Assembly: GCA_949825025.1 (NCBI GenBank)
Contig: OX463782.1
Coordinates: forward strand, 26,748,773-26,812,772
Source: Siphlonurus alternatus
Taxonomy: Eukaryota > Arthropoda > Insecta > Ephemeroptera > Siphlonuridae
DNA length: 64,000 nt
Reading direction: 5' to 3'
Part shown: in pieces, positions 39,503 through 52,203 of the stretch
Layout: each line of letters opens with the position of its first letter
How positions within the stretch are numbered: position 1 is the first letter of the stretch
Made by a program: the position numbers and the translations under genes
The notes under the pieces: generated by a model
What the model saw: the letters and a program-made list of their open reading frames with translations, nothing else
Database searches by the model: none
What the model was told of the DNA's origin: nothing

Positions 39503-39973
39503 TTAAAGGTGAACTGAAGGGATTGCTTTTTTTTCCCATTAGGGAACCTTATATTACCTATCCCATCCATCTGCACTAATTTTTTCATGGCAGATACTTA
39601 TTGTGCTGCTGTAGGACAATTAGTGAAAAAGTGAAGTTGTGACGTATCAGCGACGGTTGGTTGACTTAAAACTCGCCGCCGTGAAAAAACACGCGAGCGA
39701 CCGCGAGCGACCGCGGAAACTGCCGAGGGAACGGCGATCGGCTCGCGATCGCCACTCTCTCGGCAGTTTCCGCGGTCGCTCGCGTGTTTTTTCACGGCGG
39801 CGAGTTTTAAGTCAACCAACCGTCGCTGATACGTCACAACTTCACTTTTTCACTAATTGTCCTACAGCAGCACAATAAATATCTGCCATGAAAAAATTAG
39901 TGCAGATGGATGGGATAGGTAATATAAGGTTCCCTAAAGGGAAAAAAAAGCAATCCCTTCAGTTCACCTTTAA
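39503..39973. mobile_element. Large near-perfect palindromic TTAA fold-back element with GC-rich core
   Basis: Ends TTAAAGGTGAACTGAAGG and inverted copy, with TTAA at 39503-39506 and 39970-39973. Arms of over 200 bp differ at only a few positions. The middle (about 39670-39800) is strongly GC-rich, with GCGAGCGACCGCG words and a small asymmetric centre around CGATCGGCTCGCGATCG. Because of the symmetry both strands give almost the same 79-codon frame; I treat these as artefacts. It is the most GC-rich and most symmetric element of the window. Confidence 0.85.
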
Positions 39974-40771
39974 GTTATAAAAATTTAAGTTCAGTTTTGA
40001 GTTTTGAGCTGCAACACTCCAAAGTATATATATATAATATTATAGGGGCACACCAAATTAATTATGATGATGACATTATTAATGTAATTTTTATATTTAA
40101 AAATTTTAAAATCTTTTTATTTAAGTCTGATTTCTTATAAGAGTTTTGCAGTAAGTTAATTTTGAGAAATTTACATTAATAATATCCTTAATAATTATCA
40201 GAATTATGTTATTAATTATTATGTTTCTATTTACCACATATATAAATTGTCATTATTATACTGCATATTATATTATCTTCATAATTAATAAATATCAGAT
40301 GCATATATATTTAAATATATTATATTCTCAGATGCATCAGCAGCCATATATATTATATATATAATTATATATATTACAAAATAACAGTCCATGCGACGTA
40401 TATTATTCGTACAGCATGCAGAGTGAATTATATATTAATTATATATACTTGGGCTGAGACGACGTACCGTAGTTCTATATATAATATATTTTACCTGATT
40501 GAGGTACATATGGTTCAAACTCCATGTATTATGGAGTTATTAATACGTCAATTTAAAGTAAGAATAATATTTTACTGTATATTATAATGCGCGGTGTGTT
40601 AGTAATTAGCATTATACGAGTCGATCTCCTCATGCAGTTTACAAGTGTTGCACGTAAAGAAACGTATGCGGGCTATATAGCCAGGCCATGCACCTATACA
40701 ATCTAAACTTATATTATTATACGGTCGTGGAAAAAGTAGCATAAAACTCGTGAGCGAGTTGCACCCTTTTT

Positions 40772-40914
40772 CAGGCGCGGATCCAGAAAAAAAAATCGGG
40801 GGTTGCTATCTTTATAAGGCCCAGGTTAAAAAAAACATTGAGTGTGGGGGGAATACCCATGTTAAATCCGAAATTTCGTGGGATGTCGCGGCACCCTCCC
40901 TGGATCCGCGCCTG
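40772..40914. mobile_element. hAT-type MITE, 143 bp, with 8-bp target duplication
   Basis: Starts CAGGCGCGGATCCAG and ends CTGGATCCGCGCCTG, a perfect 15-bp inverted repeat. The octamer CCCTTTTT is present on both sides (40764-40771 and 40915-40922). The interior is GGGGG/CCC-skewed without an open frame. The duplication length and CAGGCG ends place it with hAT elements. Confidence 0.88.
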
Positions 40915-40922
40915 CCCTTTTT

Positions 40923-41613
40923 AGTCAAGCGCATCTTTTTAAAATCTGCATGCGCTTTTCTGCCAGCTTTATTTTCTTTTTCATATAAATTAAGGGAATA
41001 TGTAGGGTGCTGATGATATAGCTAGACATAATATATAATATTATAAATTATAAATAAACACAATCATGAATGTGTGTTTTCAATATTCTAGCTGCTAAAT
41101 TACACATTATGGGATGCGTGCATGCAATTAAGATAATTATATATAATATATATATGTGAATCGACTTCACGACGAAACAAAAAATTGTAATTTTAGCGGT
41201 AAAAAATTGATTTACTTCAGTTTCAACTTATCAAAAAAATAATCTAGTCTCATTCATGAACAATAATTTTAATGTAAATTTTATAATTGTTAATTAATAT
41301 TTGAAATTTTTAAAAAATTCGTATTAAATACAAACAAACGAAATTATGAACCATATGTAAAGATAAACAAAATATAAAGTTAATTAAATTATATAATTAT
41401 ACCCCGGCCCAGAAAACATACAACTAGTTTTGAATAATTAAACACAAGTTAAAAACATAATTATATATTTAATTATATTTCTTTATAATTAGAATGATAT
41501 ATTCTAATTTTAAATATACTGTATATATTAATTAAAACAATAATTTATAATATAACGTACGTGTACGTATAATATTTATTAATATTATTTAATAACATGA
41601 TAATATTGTTATA

Positions 41614-41647
<34 letters not shown>

Positions 41648-43535
41648 AAATTAATAATATGATAATATATAAAATCATTTTAGTTAGTTTATACATTTTA
41701 TTGTATAAGCGTAAAAAGGAAGAAGTTTTCGTGGTTTTCTCGTGAAGGCTTCGAACTGAGCTAACTAGCTGCTGCGTTTGTGCGGCATTTGCGGTGTCGC
41801 CTCGTGCTGAATAATGACTGCAATGTTATTAAAACTCCGAACACGACGATTGAGCTTGTTAACGAAGTGTTTTGTTGGTATATTCGAATATTTTAAGGAT
41901 GTATCATCATTATTTATTATAAAGTTTGATCAATCATGGAATATCTCTATTTTTATTATTATAGATTTTTATAATAAAGTTTTTTTATAATAATATATAA
42001 CTTACTCTAATAGTTGAAATGAATACAATTATTCAATTGAATAAAATTAAATAATTAATTTATAATATTTTTTTAATTTCCATCAATCGTAAATATAAAA
42101 TAAACTCATTGCAGATTAATTTAATTAAAGTAGATGACAAATGAGCTGTTCGGGTAATTTGTAAATTATGCAACCTGCATAGCAGACAAATTTTTTAACT
42201 TTACCTTTCAAGCATTATAACTTATTAGAAAAATGTAGATTTTTATTTGACAAATAAGACAATTATAAATTTAAAAGAGAACTGTCACCTCAGTTTTCTC
42301 ATTTAAATTTTTTCCATTGCGTAGATTGTACATTTTCAAGATGGATGCCGTGAAGTCAAAGTTTATCACGGGCTGCTCTCAGATTGACATCTTTAAAGTT
42401 GATTAGCAAAAAATAATATTGAGTTGGCCCTATAGCGGTAGTTTATTGCAATACAAAGCTTAGAGTTTTTACTAATACATTCCGAAAGAAAAATATATCA
42501 ATCTCGAACAGGATTTCGAGCTATGAGTACTTTTTTTGCAAAAATTCCACGAAAAATATCAGTTTTACATGTTAATCAAATGGGGAACAAAAGCTCGGTT
42601 ATCTCAAAATATTATTGCATTACCCCCCATGAATTTTATTTGATAATTCTAATTGGCCCAAGGGGGATTAGTGGTAAAATTTCAGGTGTAGTTATCGAAA
42701 GAATTTGTATTGTTCCATCTACTTTAATAAATAAAAGATAACACTATAAAATTATTACAATTTTATTTTGAATGTACTGTACATAAATATACATATATAT
42801 TTTTCTTTTACATGATAGTTTTTATAAAATTAATTAACTTTTATACTTGACTGCATTATATTATAGATCAAATTATAGAGCACATACTTTGTTTCATATC
42901 CATGTTTCTAATTAATTTGATTATTAATTAGCTTCCATATAGTCATGATAGGTATACTTAGAAATATTATTATATATGCAGTGTGTATAATTATTATTAA
43001 TTCATTAATTAATAATAATTAATTATAATTTATAAAATAATGTTGAGGTAATGATGAGGCTGATAAGTATAAATAAAAAAAATAATTTTTACAACAAAAA
43101 AGGTCAATTTTTCTTTTATCTTAGTGTGCAATCACAATGTTGATTTTATCAATTATTAGTTATCTAAATTTATGTACCAAAGACTGATCAATCAAATATC
43201 AAACAATTATGAAAGTAAGTATATATAAATGGTAATAAATTTTTTTAGTTTTATAAAAATTAAACTTTTTCCTCAAATTGTTTTAAAAGACTTTCAAATA
43301 TTTTTAAGGTTAATGATTTCCACTTTTTATCTGCATAGCTTTAAAAGTGAGCAATTATAATTAATATAAATTTTAATTCGGAGCCACGTAGCAACTCTGA
43401 TTTCCATACACAATGTTTGAATGCATATTAACGTAAGATTGAATGCAATATATTTCTGATAGTTCAGACATCTATCATTGCAGGAACTTTTCCTTCAACA
43501 ATTAAGATGGTGGTCACACATTACGTTCATATTGG
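40923..43535. other. Intergenic AT-rich DNA, nothing recognised
   Basis: Very AT-rich, with many ATATAT and TTAATTAA words and an (AT)n run at 41612-41643. A slightly less AT-rich patch at 41715-41875 has no convincing frame. A 72-codon frame at 42523-42741 resembles nothing I know. Confidence 0.55.
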
Positions 43536-43592
43536 TATTGGTTGGTTGATATTTTGGGGCAATTTACAAATTTTGGTCATATATGCCCCCGT
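43536..43592. repeat. Second copy of the TATTTTGGGGCA...TATGCCCCC element
   Basis: GGTTGATATTTTGGGGCAA then ATATATGCCCCC about 20 bases later; matches the copy at 10831-10890 in GTF3C1 intron 9, including the preceding TTGGTTGG. Confidence 0.5.
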
Positions 43593-43942
43593 TCATATGG
43601 ACTGTGATTAATATACGGATCCGTTGCTGACACCTCATTAGAATAACAGTATCCGACGAAACCGTATTCAACATCGTATGAACGCAGTGACAGTGTATAA
43701 TAAATTAACATTAATTCACATAACATTAACAAATTCACCAGCATTTATGCTATACGCTATTAGTAAAATAATAATAAATAATAATAGTCGGCATCAATGG
43801 CTGTTTAATAAAGTTTCATAACAATAATTAAAATATAAAATATTCAAAAATGAAAATAAAATAATTACTTTACAATTTCAAAGTTAATTATTATAATTTT
43901 TCCATCAATCTTTCAGTAGAGGCTATAAATATAACTATAATA

Positions 43943-44075
43943 CGTCGCCTCAGAATGCAAATCACGTAACTATAAAAAAATTTGATGCAACTTTAAACCT
44001 TATCTCACTAGAACATAAGGGTCAAAGTTCCATCAATTTTTTTTGTAGTTACGTGATTTGCATTCTGAGGCGACG
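43943..44075. mobile_element. Fold-back element, 133 bp
   Basis: CGTCGCCTCAGAATGCAAAT on the left and the exact inverted form on the right, continuing through ACGTAACTA; the arms are about 60 bp with a few mismatches. Short enough to be a MITE derivative or a structured element. No target duplication is defined. Confidence 0.75.
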
Positions 44076-44094
44076 AATATAAGAATAAAAAATT

Positions 44095-44097
<3 letters not shown>

Positions 44098-44187
<90 letters not shown>

Positions 44188-44230
44188 TAGTTATATATAA
44201 TTATTTCTATATTTTTAATGATGTGTAAAA

Positions 44231-44291
<61 letters not shown>
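44098..44291. repeat. (AT)n microsatellites
   Basis: Two long AT-dinucleotide tracts, 44098-44184 and 44233-44291, separated by about 48 bp of AT-rich sequence. Confidence 0.95.
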
Positions 44292-44295
<4 letters not shown>

Positions 44296-44509
44296 TTAAA
44301 ATCAGAGGGTAATAATATAATAATAATATATACAAGACCAAATTTCAAAAGAATAATTAACATTTTCTCAATCGTAAAAACTTTTTTTTACAGTTTCTGT
44401 TTTCTAACTTAAAAAATATTAAGTATAAAAAAGTCTACATTGTTAACAGTGGACATATCATCATTGATGTTAATAGTTTTTTTAACCAAAGAATTAAAAG
44501 TGTTGAAAA

Positions 44510-44820
44510 AACACACACACACCACACCATCTGGTTGCGTGTAGGAATTAGGGTGAAAGTGGGTCGTGTTTTAAAAGGCAGTTTGTAAGGTTAATTACCC
44601 AGTGTTTTGTGCCTCTACCACTGGCTCGCTAGAAGACAAATAGACCAACTCCCACTACATCAGTGGTGTCGTGAGACGCAGTAGCTAGCTAGGTTAGCTA
44701 ATATAGAAGGATGCAGCCACCCTCTAACCAAGCAAGCCTTTTCTGCAGTCCGTGAAACTTGCTTCAAACAGAAGGCCTATGAGAACCAACAGATGTATAT
44801 GGTCACCATAGCAACGCAGC
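44510..44820. promoter_or_regulatory. Mixed-composition island with an RFX X-box
   Basis: An unusually GC-containing 300-bp stretch in AT-rich surroundings. At 44802-44815 it carries GTCACCATAGCAAC, which fits the full X-box consensus GTNRCC-N2-RGYAAC bound by RFX factors. In animals X-boxes mark promoters of ciliary genes and some neural enhancers. No gene start is recognised next to it, so the regulatory role is inference. Confidence 0.4.
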
Positions 44821-46914
44821 AGCCTCAACAAAAAACAAACTTTTATTTGCTAAATGTTCTCGTTGGACAAATTTACAAAGCATGTATGTAAGAACATTTA
44901 ATATAGTGAAAAAGTACTAAATTTTTAGGTTACATGTTATATGGTTAAAGTAAATTAAATAATAATGATGATCAGTTTATTGGTTTTTAAACTTAAATAT
45001 GACTTTTTAAAATTATTTGTTAGCAGGCTTTATGTTAGGCATATGTGTATTGTTAAATATCGCAAAATTATATAAATATATGCTCTTGTCAAAAAAGCTT
45101 ATCTTTATCAAAACTGTGTTGTACCTTCTACTTATATTGTACGTTGTATTAGTAAAAACGCGCTTTCTGTAAAACAATTTAAAGAAATTTACTTATTTAA
45201 TATTTTTTTTTATGTTTTGTTTGGATGCAATACAAGGTTATTGCTTTTGGCAGCACGAACAGTTTAATTTTTACTCTTTTTAAATCAGCAGATAAAATTC
45301 TTACCAATAAATCATTTTTATGACTCCTGATCACCACAAATTATTTTGACCTCACCCTCATAAATTGCACGCGTGACAAAAAAGACTACAAAAAAAGGAT
45401 ACAATTTTAATTTTTTTATATATCTGTACACTCTGAATAACAGGTCTAATTTTTTTTTAATTGTAATATTGTGCAACACCTTCAGCGTTGTATTTTTTTA
45501 AAGAATTTCAGTAAAAAAATAAAAACCATACAGGAATTATATATATTGCTCGTACATACAATATTGCAATACATTGAAAAGCATGAAAAATCCACAAAAA
45601 ATTCCTAATATTAATAATAAAGAAGGAAAAATAGTTTTAAATTTGAATTTTTATTTACAGACATTTTTATAAAATAATAGTAAAACTTTTTTTTACAAAG
45701 CTATAAACGTACATGTTTCTATGAGCTTTTATTAATTTTTATTATAACTCTAAGCTCTCATAACTGCAATTGTTGTAAAAACATTCAGTATACGAATAAA
45801 CATTAATCTGCTCTAATTAATATAACGTAAAGGGCATGGGCAATTACATAATATAACAATAGGTATAAAAAAATGAGGTGCATCATTTGAAATGCTGCAT
45901 AGTAACCATATGGTTATATCTGTAGGTTGCACATGGATGGTTGAACTTATGCATTAAAATTATGTAATTTATTTTTAATTAATTAACAACTACTCGTTCA
46001 TGTATTACATATAATACAATATCATCAAATATATCACCTTATACAGTTATGTATATCATAATTACGTATAGTATGTACTGTATGATGTATGGGCTTGCTA
46101 AATTATTAAAAATACAATTATGCTAACATTGCAGTGGTATAATATTTGGATATATATATTTTTTATATAATACGTTTCGCATTATACATTATATATTATA
46201 ATCAATTATTTGATTATTTGATTATAGCATAACAGCTATACAATTTATTTTGCAATTTCATTTATTTATAGTTTTAATGTTAGTTTATTAATTAATTACG
46301 TTGAAATTTATAAATCTTTAGAAGAAGCAAAACAGACTGTCAATTTAATATTTTTTTGTATAGCTATTTTGTATAATTCAATTATAGAACTTGCTCAATT
46401 ATAACATAATGCAGTTTCTTTACTGTTACTGAAATGGCCATGTGGGCTTACTGGGCTTTTATTTGCATCAGATCATAATTCCTTGAAGATTAAAATACAA
46501 GTATCATTAATTTATTTCTGTACTATTTTCTTTTAACATATTTAACTTAGAGGAGAAATTATTATATAAAAATGGTTACAAATCCATTTACATAATTTTT
46601 TTCTTTACATTTTTATTAGAAAATTCTCTCATAAATATGAAGCCCACCTACTCTACAAGTGTATATAGGAGTAGAACCTATGGATATTAGGAGATATTAT
46701 AAATGTCAGTCAAAAAAGGTTGGAACCGGCAATTTAAAAAAATTATATAAAGTTTGCATGAAACTTTGGAATTAAAGAAGATATGGCTATATTTTATTAA
46801 TATTTTTTTATGTATTTTTTTTTATTTTTATTTTTATTACAATGTTAGCTTACTACAGCATATTCTGCTATATTGGCGTAAGCATTCAAACTTAACAACA
46901 GTAATAACAACATA

Positions 46915-47115
46915 AACAACAGCTGGAAGGATTGATTGGAAAGGAGGCGGCTGTGGCCTTGCGTTAGGAACTGCCCCGGCATTTGCCTGGGAGTGACGAT
47001 GGGAAACCACAGAAAACCATCATCGAGGCAGACGGTACCAAAGGGAACGACCTTCGAAACACCTCCCGAACACAGGCAGTATAGTGGAAGAACATACATG
47101 CCATCTCTCGGGAAC
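46915..47115. repeat. Dispersed repeat fragment of a type recalled from arthropod genomes
   Basis: Contains GTGGCCTTGCGTTAGGAACT, CCCCGGCATTTGCCTGGGAG and GATGGGAAACCACAGAAAAC. I remember very similar strings as a common repeat in arthropod assemblies. No database was searched. It is not a protein gene: the frames crossing it are not conserved as proteins. Confidence 0.45.
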
Positions 47116-47517
47116 TTACCAGAACACGCTGCCATACCTCAGCTCAGCTGCTTATTATACAAGGTTTTTGGGCAATGAAGAAGAAAAGGTATATTACTTT
47201 TTATAATATGCAAGTAATTTTATATATGTCAACAGAAAAAAATTGTCACTTTATTACTGTTATCATTATTATTTTTTACCGTAGCAATTTATTGTTGTTA
47301 TTATTGTCAATCAAGTGTAAAAGGTTTTCTGCAGACGTGACACCATTTGCTTTATAAAAGTGTCAAATATCTTCTATAAAGTGCAAGCAAGCCGCAGTAA
47401 TATAAATATAAGATGCAGATGTAATATGTCACTGTTAAGTTTGAGAAAGGGTGAAAAAAATAACAGTGGCATTTGATATGATATGTTAGAAAACATTATC
47501 TATCCCCACTTGCCATA

Positions 47518-47520
<3 letters not shown>

Positions 47521-47577
<57 letters not shown>
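47521..47577. repeat. (TC)n microsatellite
   Basis: About 27 TC units, an uninterrupted pyrimidine tract. It precedes the candidate first exon at 47860 by about 280 bp. Confidence 0.95.
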
Positions 47578-47579
<2 letters not shown>

Positions 47580-47859
47580 CACCCTTCTAGCAATCACACA
47601 CAAAAACAAGTAGTTAAAAAAGAAAAAAAAGAAATTGCAAAAGACATTAAACATTATATGAATATAACAAAAGAAGTTAAGAATTTGAATTTTACTTATT
47701 TTTAACACACAAACAAACCAAACAAATAAATTTATGAGTAGATTTAAGAAACTGTTGTATGTGAACTTTAGCTTGTATAGTGTTGGAAGAAGAGAGGAGG
47801 GAAAGCTCATGTGGGTGTCGGAGTTGTTTTTCTGCTCTGCCGGGCGAGATGTAGTCAGC

Positions 47860-47965
47860 ATGGGCGAGAGCGCGGAGGGTACTAAATCTGCGTTAGCGAG
47901 GCGCAGCAAGGAGTGGACGTTGCCTGGTGCCGCCGCCGCTGCTCAGCAAGCTCCATACTATCGTA
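47860..47965 (+). CDS. Candidate first coding exon, product not recognised
   Basis: ATG at 47860 in strong context (A at -3, G at +4) opens 35 codons, MGESAEGTKSALARR followed by SKEWTLPG and an Ala/Gln run, ending at a consensus GTGAGT donor at 47966. The stretch is far more GC-rich than its surroundings and is preceded by a purine-rich leader. The frame stays open upstream to 47734, so the start could be earlier. I do not recognise the peptide and see no downstream exon in the window; the next exon could lie beyond 64 kb. It may be chance. Confidence 0.25.
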
Positions 47966-48439
47966 GTGAGTCTGCCCATATAGCTAGAACTCTTACTCTA
48001 CACAAGAAAATGTTGGCTTCGGCTCTCCGATAGAATAGAAAATGTACACAAACGAAAAAGAACGCAATTGTAAATTGATTGAATGTGGGGGAAAGGTAAA
48101 AGAAGGTAGAAAAAAAAAAGTAGCAAGGAAGAAGTAAAAAGTTTTGGAAAAAGATATATAGAGAAGTTTCATTTTCACAACTTTTCACAACCCCACTATA
48201 AGATAAATTTATTCTTCGAATTTCTGTATATACGCAATATAGAAACCACACTATATTACTTCTTATATAATTATAATAATCAAGTTTTAAATAACAATTT
48301 TAATAGCATGAATGTTTAATATATATATATAATATATACTGAAGATATAATTATAATTTTGTGTATAAGTAATTAAAATTGAAAATAGAATGATACAAAT
48401 GTGAAATTGAAAAGGAGGAAAATTTTCTGTCTGTGATGG

Positions 48440-48690
48440 TTTTATAGTCTGTTACGAGAAAGAGGCTGCGGTTGTGACTGACAGACGAGAACGGTCGTAC
48501 TTATGTTGTACGTACGTCTTGCCCCAAGCCAGGCTTAGTTAGCAATACAAACCGAACACTTGCTCGTCGTTGCCCAGCAATCGAGCACTGAAGCGGAGCA
48601 GCAGCAGCAGTCTCTTGTTTGGAGCTTCTAACCGCGAGAAATCTCCTCACAGCCTCTTGCGTTTGTCATTGATGTTGCGTCTCAAAATAA
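48440..48690. other. Mixed-composition island, function unknown
   Basis: About 250 bp with GC content well above its surroundings, including AGCGGAGCAGCAGCAGCAG near 48590. No long frame, no clear splice pair. It may be a non-coding exon or a regulatory block. Confidence 0.3.
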
Positions 48691-50292
48691 CTACTTATAA
48701 ATCTCAATGTGTATATTATTATACACAGGAAATTTAATTTGCTATATATGATATTTTAATGGTAATGTTTATGTACGCATGCATCATGTAATATTTATTT
48801 ATAGTAATTAAAAATTGTACTATACAAATGTCCCTAAGTTCGCGAACACATCGAGATTTCAGGTGTCTTGTAAACAAAATGAATTTGTCCTCACTGTTTT
48901 ATTTATTTCATCTAAATTATAAACAATTGAAAACTGTAATATCATGAGAATTTTAATTGTTTTTGTTTTTATTATAGCATTATAAGAGATAATAATATAT
49001 ATATCGAATAATTTGACAATAGAAGAATAAAATTAATATGATATTCAATGCGCTAATAAACATAACAATTCATGTGTTATATATACTGTATATATGTGCG
49101 TATAATAATTAATTATATGTTTATTTAAATTGTATTCATTGAAAAGTGTTTTATTATTTTATAGGCTGGAAATATACTACACCATGTATCCAAACTTATG
49201 GAAATACTGTAATATCTACTGTATACATACTAGACTGTATTGGATTCAATAAACATGCACATATAACAAATAAGGAATTGTTACATTTCTTTTATAAATT
49301 CTAAACTATCATATATTATTTTACATAAGAAAATAGTTCACAAATATTTTGTAAACTGCACAATATTTTTAAAAATATATTAAAACATTGCGATGCCAAA
49401 ATAAGAAATTTAATTACACCAAATAATAATTTGATTAAATGAAATTAACATATTTTTTTTTATTTAAAATTACATACTCTACTGATTACTAACTAACTTA
49501 TAAATTGATGCTAAAATTTCACAATGATAATTATTAAATTACTACAAATGTGGAAATCCTAACAATAATACATAACTATGTTCAAGTTATCATATATCTC
49601 AGTTAGTTATATATAATTAGGATGCAGGATTGCATTTGTGAATGCAACTGCATGCAGTATATATAGTTAGATGCCTTCACATTTCCTGAACTGTAGCATG
49701 CAATGAGACGCCACCTTGTCAGATTACGTCATGCTCTGATTACTAACAATAATGCCCAGTTAAGACGTGCATGCATATGTGAAACTTCGTGTATGTATAT
49801 ATAAATTATTATGGTCTAATTATTAACTTTACATATAATATTCATCTAAAGTTCATGGATTAAACTATAAGACTGTCTGTATATGGAAAGGATTAATTAA
49901 AATAATTAAAACTTGTGATAAGAAGATTATTAAACAAAAAGATTTTCTTATTTATTTTTAGAAAATGTAAATAAAAATTACAGTTTCTTAGAAAATGTTT
50001 AAAATTTCTACTGACAATTAAAAGTTAATTGTTAAACGTACATACTTATTTTTAAAAGCTAATTTTTAAAACAACAAAATTTATATAAGAAAATCCAAGA
50101 AAATTATTAGAAAAAGTTATATTGTGTTCGTATGTAAAAAATAAAAATATATATCATATGACAAAGAAATGTTGGTATTCGTAAAATAACTATTGGAAAA
50201 TAAATTGCACCTTTGAAAATGTTGAATAAATTAATTCGTGCTCTTGTTTCTTTTTTATTTTATCATTTTTTTTTTTTGCAATCTTTTTAAAT

Positions 50293-50374
50293 CAGAGTCT
50301 TCTGCGCGCAATGTTTCTAACAAAACATTGTTCAAACAATGTTTTGTTAGAAACATTGCGCGCAGAAGACTCTG
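50293..50374. repeat. Perfect 82-bp palindrome (40-bp arms, 2-bp centre)
   Basis: Bases 50293-50332 and 50335-50374 are exact reverse complements, and the symmetry continues with one mismatch into the flanking TTTAAAT/TTTTAAA. The arms include TCTGCGCGCAATG. There is effectively no spacer, so the DNA could extrude as a cruciform. Confidence 0.9.
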
Positions 50375-51864
50375 TTTTAAATGTAAATTAATATTTAAAG
50401 TTATGAACTATAATTTTAAAATTATAACACTCAAACATTTTACCTTTCCATTGAAAGTATTTATTATTATAAATAATTATGAAATAAATTTAAGGTGTGA
50501 GTTTATTTGTAAAAATACTTTTCAGAAGCTAATATCAAATATGAAGAGCTCCTACTGGGTATGCAACTGTTTAAGCAGTGCTGTTGAGAAATTAGCCTAA
50601 CGTGCAAGGTACCTTGGCCGGTTGGATGGGCGTCGGCAGCAGACTAATCTGTCGTCTCTCTCTCTCTTCTCTTGGTCGACCACTGCTCTTTGTTGCTGCT
50701 ATACCATAGTCTCAAACACAAGCTAGATAGACTAGCGAAACTTTACACTCTCAAAAGCTTCATCTGTGTCGACCAAAATTACAGAAACATGATGTTTAAA
50801 CAAGGAAAAAATATTAACGCCAACTTAACATTCCTTGTCGGCATTGAAGATGACAGAATTAATGGTTAAAACGTAATTTATTATATAATATTATTATAAT
50901 AATAACATTTATCAAAACATAATGAAGATATAAACTTCTCATGTTTCTTATAAAATTAATAATATTCAAAAGCAGTTTGTATATATAATATGAAGTAAAT
51001 AAATTAATTAAGATAGAATCATTAATTTTAATCATTGTAATATAATAATACTTCTCGGTTTTAACGTAATTTCTCACTGCATCACTATAGTCTATTGTAT
51101 TTATACACAGTGAGATATGTCGCAAACTACATACAAGGTGGGGGAGGGGGGGAGAAGCTTTAGCTTTCACAAATGTCTTTGATGTATCTCCTTATACAGA
51201 GAGGTTGTTCGATAAGGCATTTCTCTGTTAGAGAATGCTGCAGAAATTTGAAGCTATACACACTCTGTTAGTCTCAAAATGAAAATTAATGTTAAACCCA
51301 TTGAAGGAAATCATGCATGAATAAATTTGTTAAATAAATTTTACATTCAATTCAATGTTATGTTTAAATTTAAAAAAAAAATGTGATTCTTTAATAAAGA
51401 AAATCAATATATTAATATAAAAATAATGAAACTATATGTATAATATATAAACAGTATTATATATATAGTTGCTCGATAATAAATTCATTTTTGTCGTCAC
51501 AAATTATTTAAAACACAATTTTTCGAAAAAATGAAATATATTATTTTTTACATGTTTATTTATTAAAAAAAAAAACAGATTTTCATTTATTTCATATCTG
51601 CATGTGTCATAAACGTTTTTTGATTTATACACTTTAATCATTTTTTAATTATATCCAATGAATAAATAAATATATTTAGACAAAATATATAATAATTATA
51701 CACCATTTGTAATTTTATGACAACAATTGAGACCACCATTCAGTTGCAACACAAGACAACTGACAGTTGCAGTCAAGGTCCCTTTCATCGTTTATTTTTT
51801 TTTTTTTTTTTAAATGAGGAAAATATATATATTTTTTTTTTGCGTTTGCGGCACGATTATTTTT

Positions 51865-52203
51865 CAATGGACAACCTGCATGAAAATTTTTATTGCAGAA
51901 ATGAATAGAGGGAACCAAATTATGCTATACTCTGAATTTTTTTAGTTTTGTTTGAGGCCCAAAATTATTTTTAAATAATTATTGAAAGTGCGGCCACGCC
52001 CCTTGGAGGCGTCAATAGGCATCTGGTCTCTATCCTTTTTGTTAAGGATTCAGGTGCGCAAACTTAAATTACAGAACTTTCAGCAATAATTATTTAAAAA
52101 TAGTACCAGGACTAAAAAAAAAAAAAAAAATCTGACAAAATTCAGTAATTTGGTACCCTCTGTAATTTCTGTAATACAATTTTTTCATGTAGGTTGTCCA
52201 TTT
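51865..52203. mobile_element. Fold-back element, 'ATAGAGGG' family
   Basis: Ends CAATGGACAACCTGCATGAA and inverted near-copy. The arms carry TTGCAGAAATGAATAGAGGG and TTTTTAAATAATTATTGAAAG, and the centre holds GCGGCCACGCCCC. It is nearly the same as 54965-55296, so the two are one subfamily. Confidence 0.8.

Noticed and set aside
39598..39878. Two nearly identical 79-codon frames on opposite strands
   Set aside because: They are mirror images created by the palindromic element at 39503-39973, not genes.
46845..47178. Overlapping 96- and 80-codon frames on the two strands
   Set aside because: They cross a dispersed repeat fragment and have no conserved protein features.
50672..50869. 65-codon frame following a less AT-rich patch
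   Set aside because: No conserved motif and no splice support; listed only as part of the island pattern.
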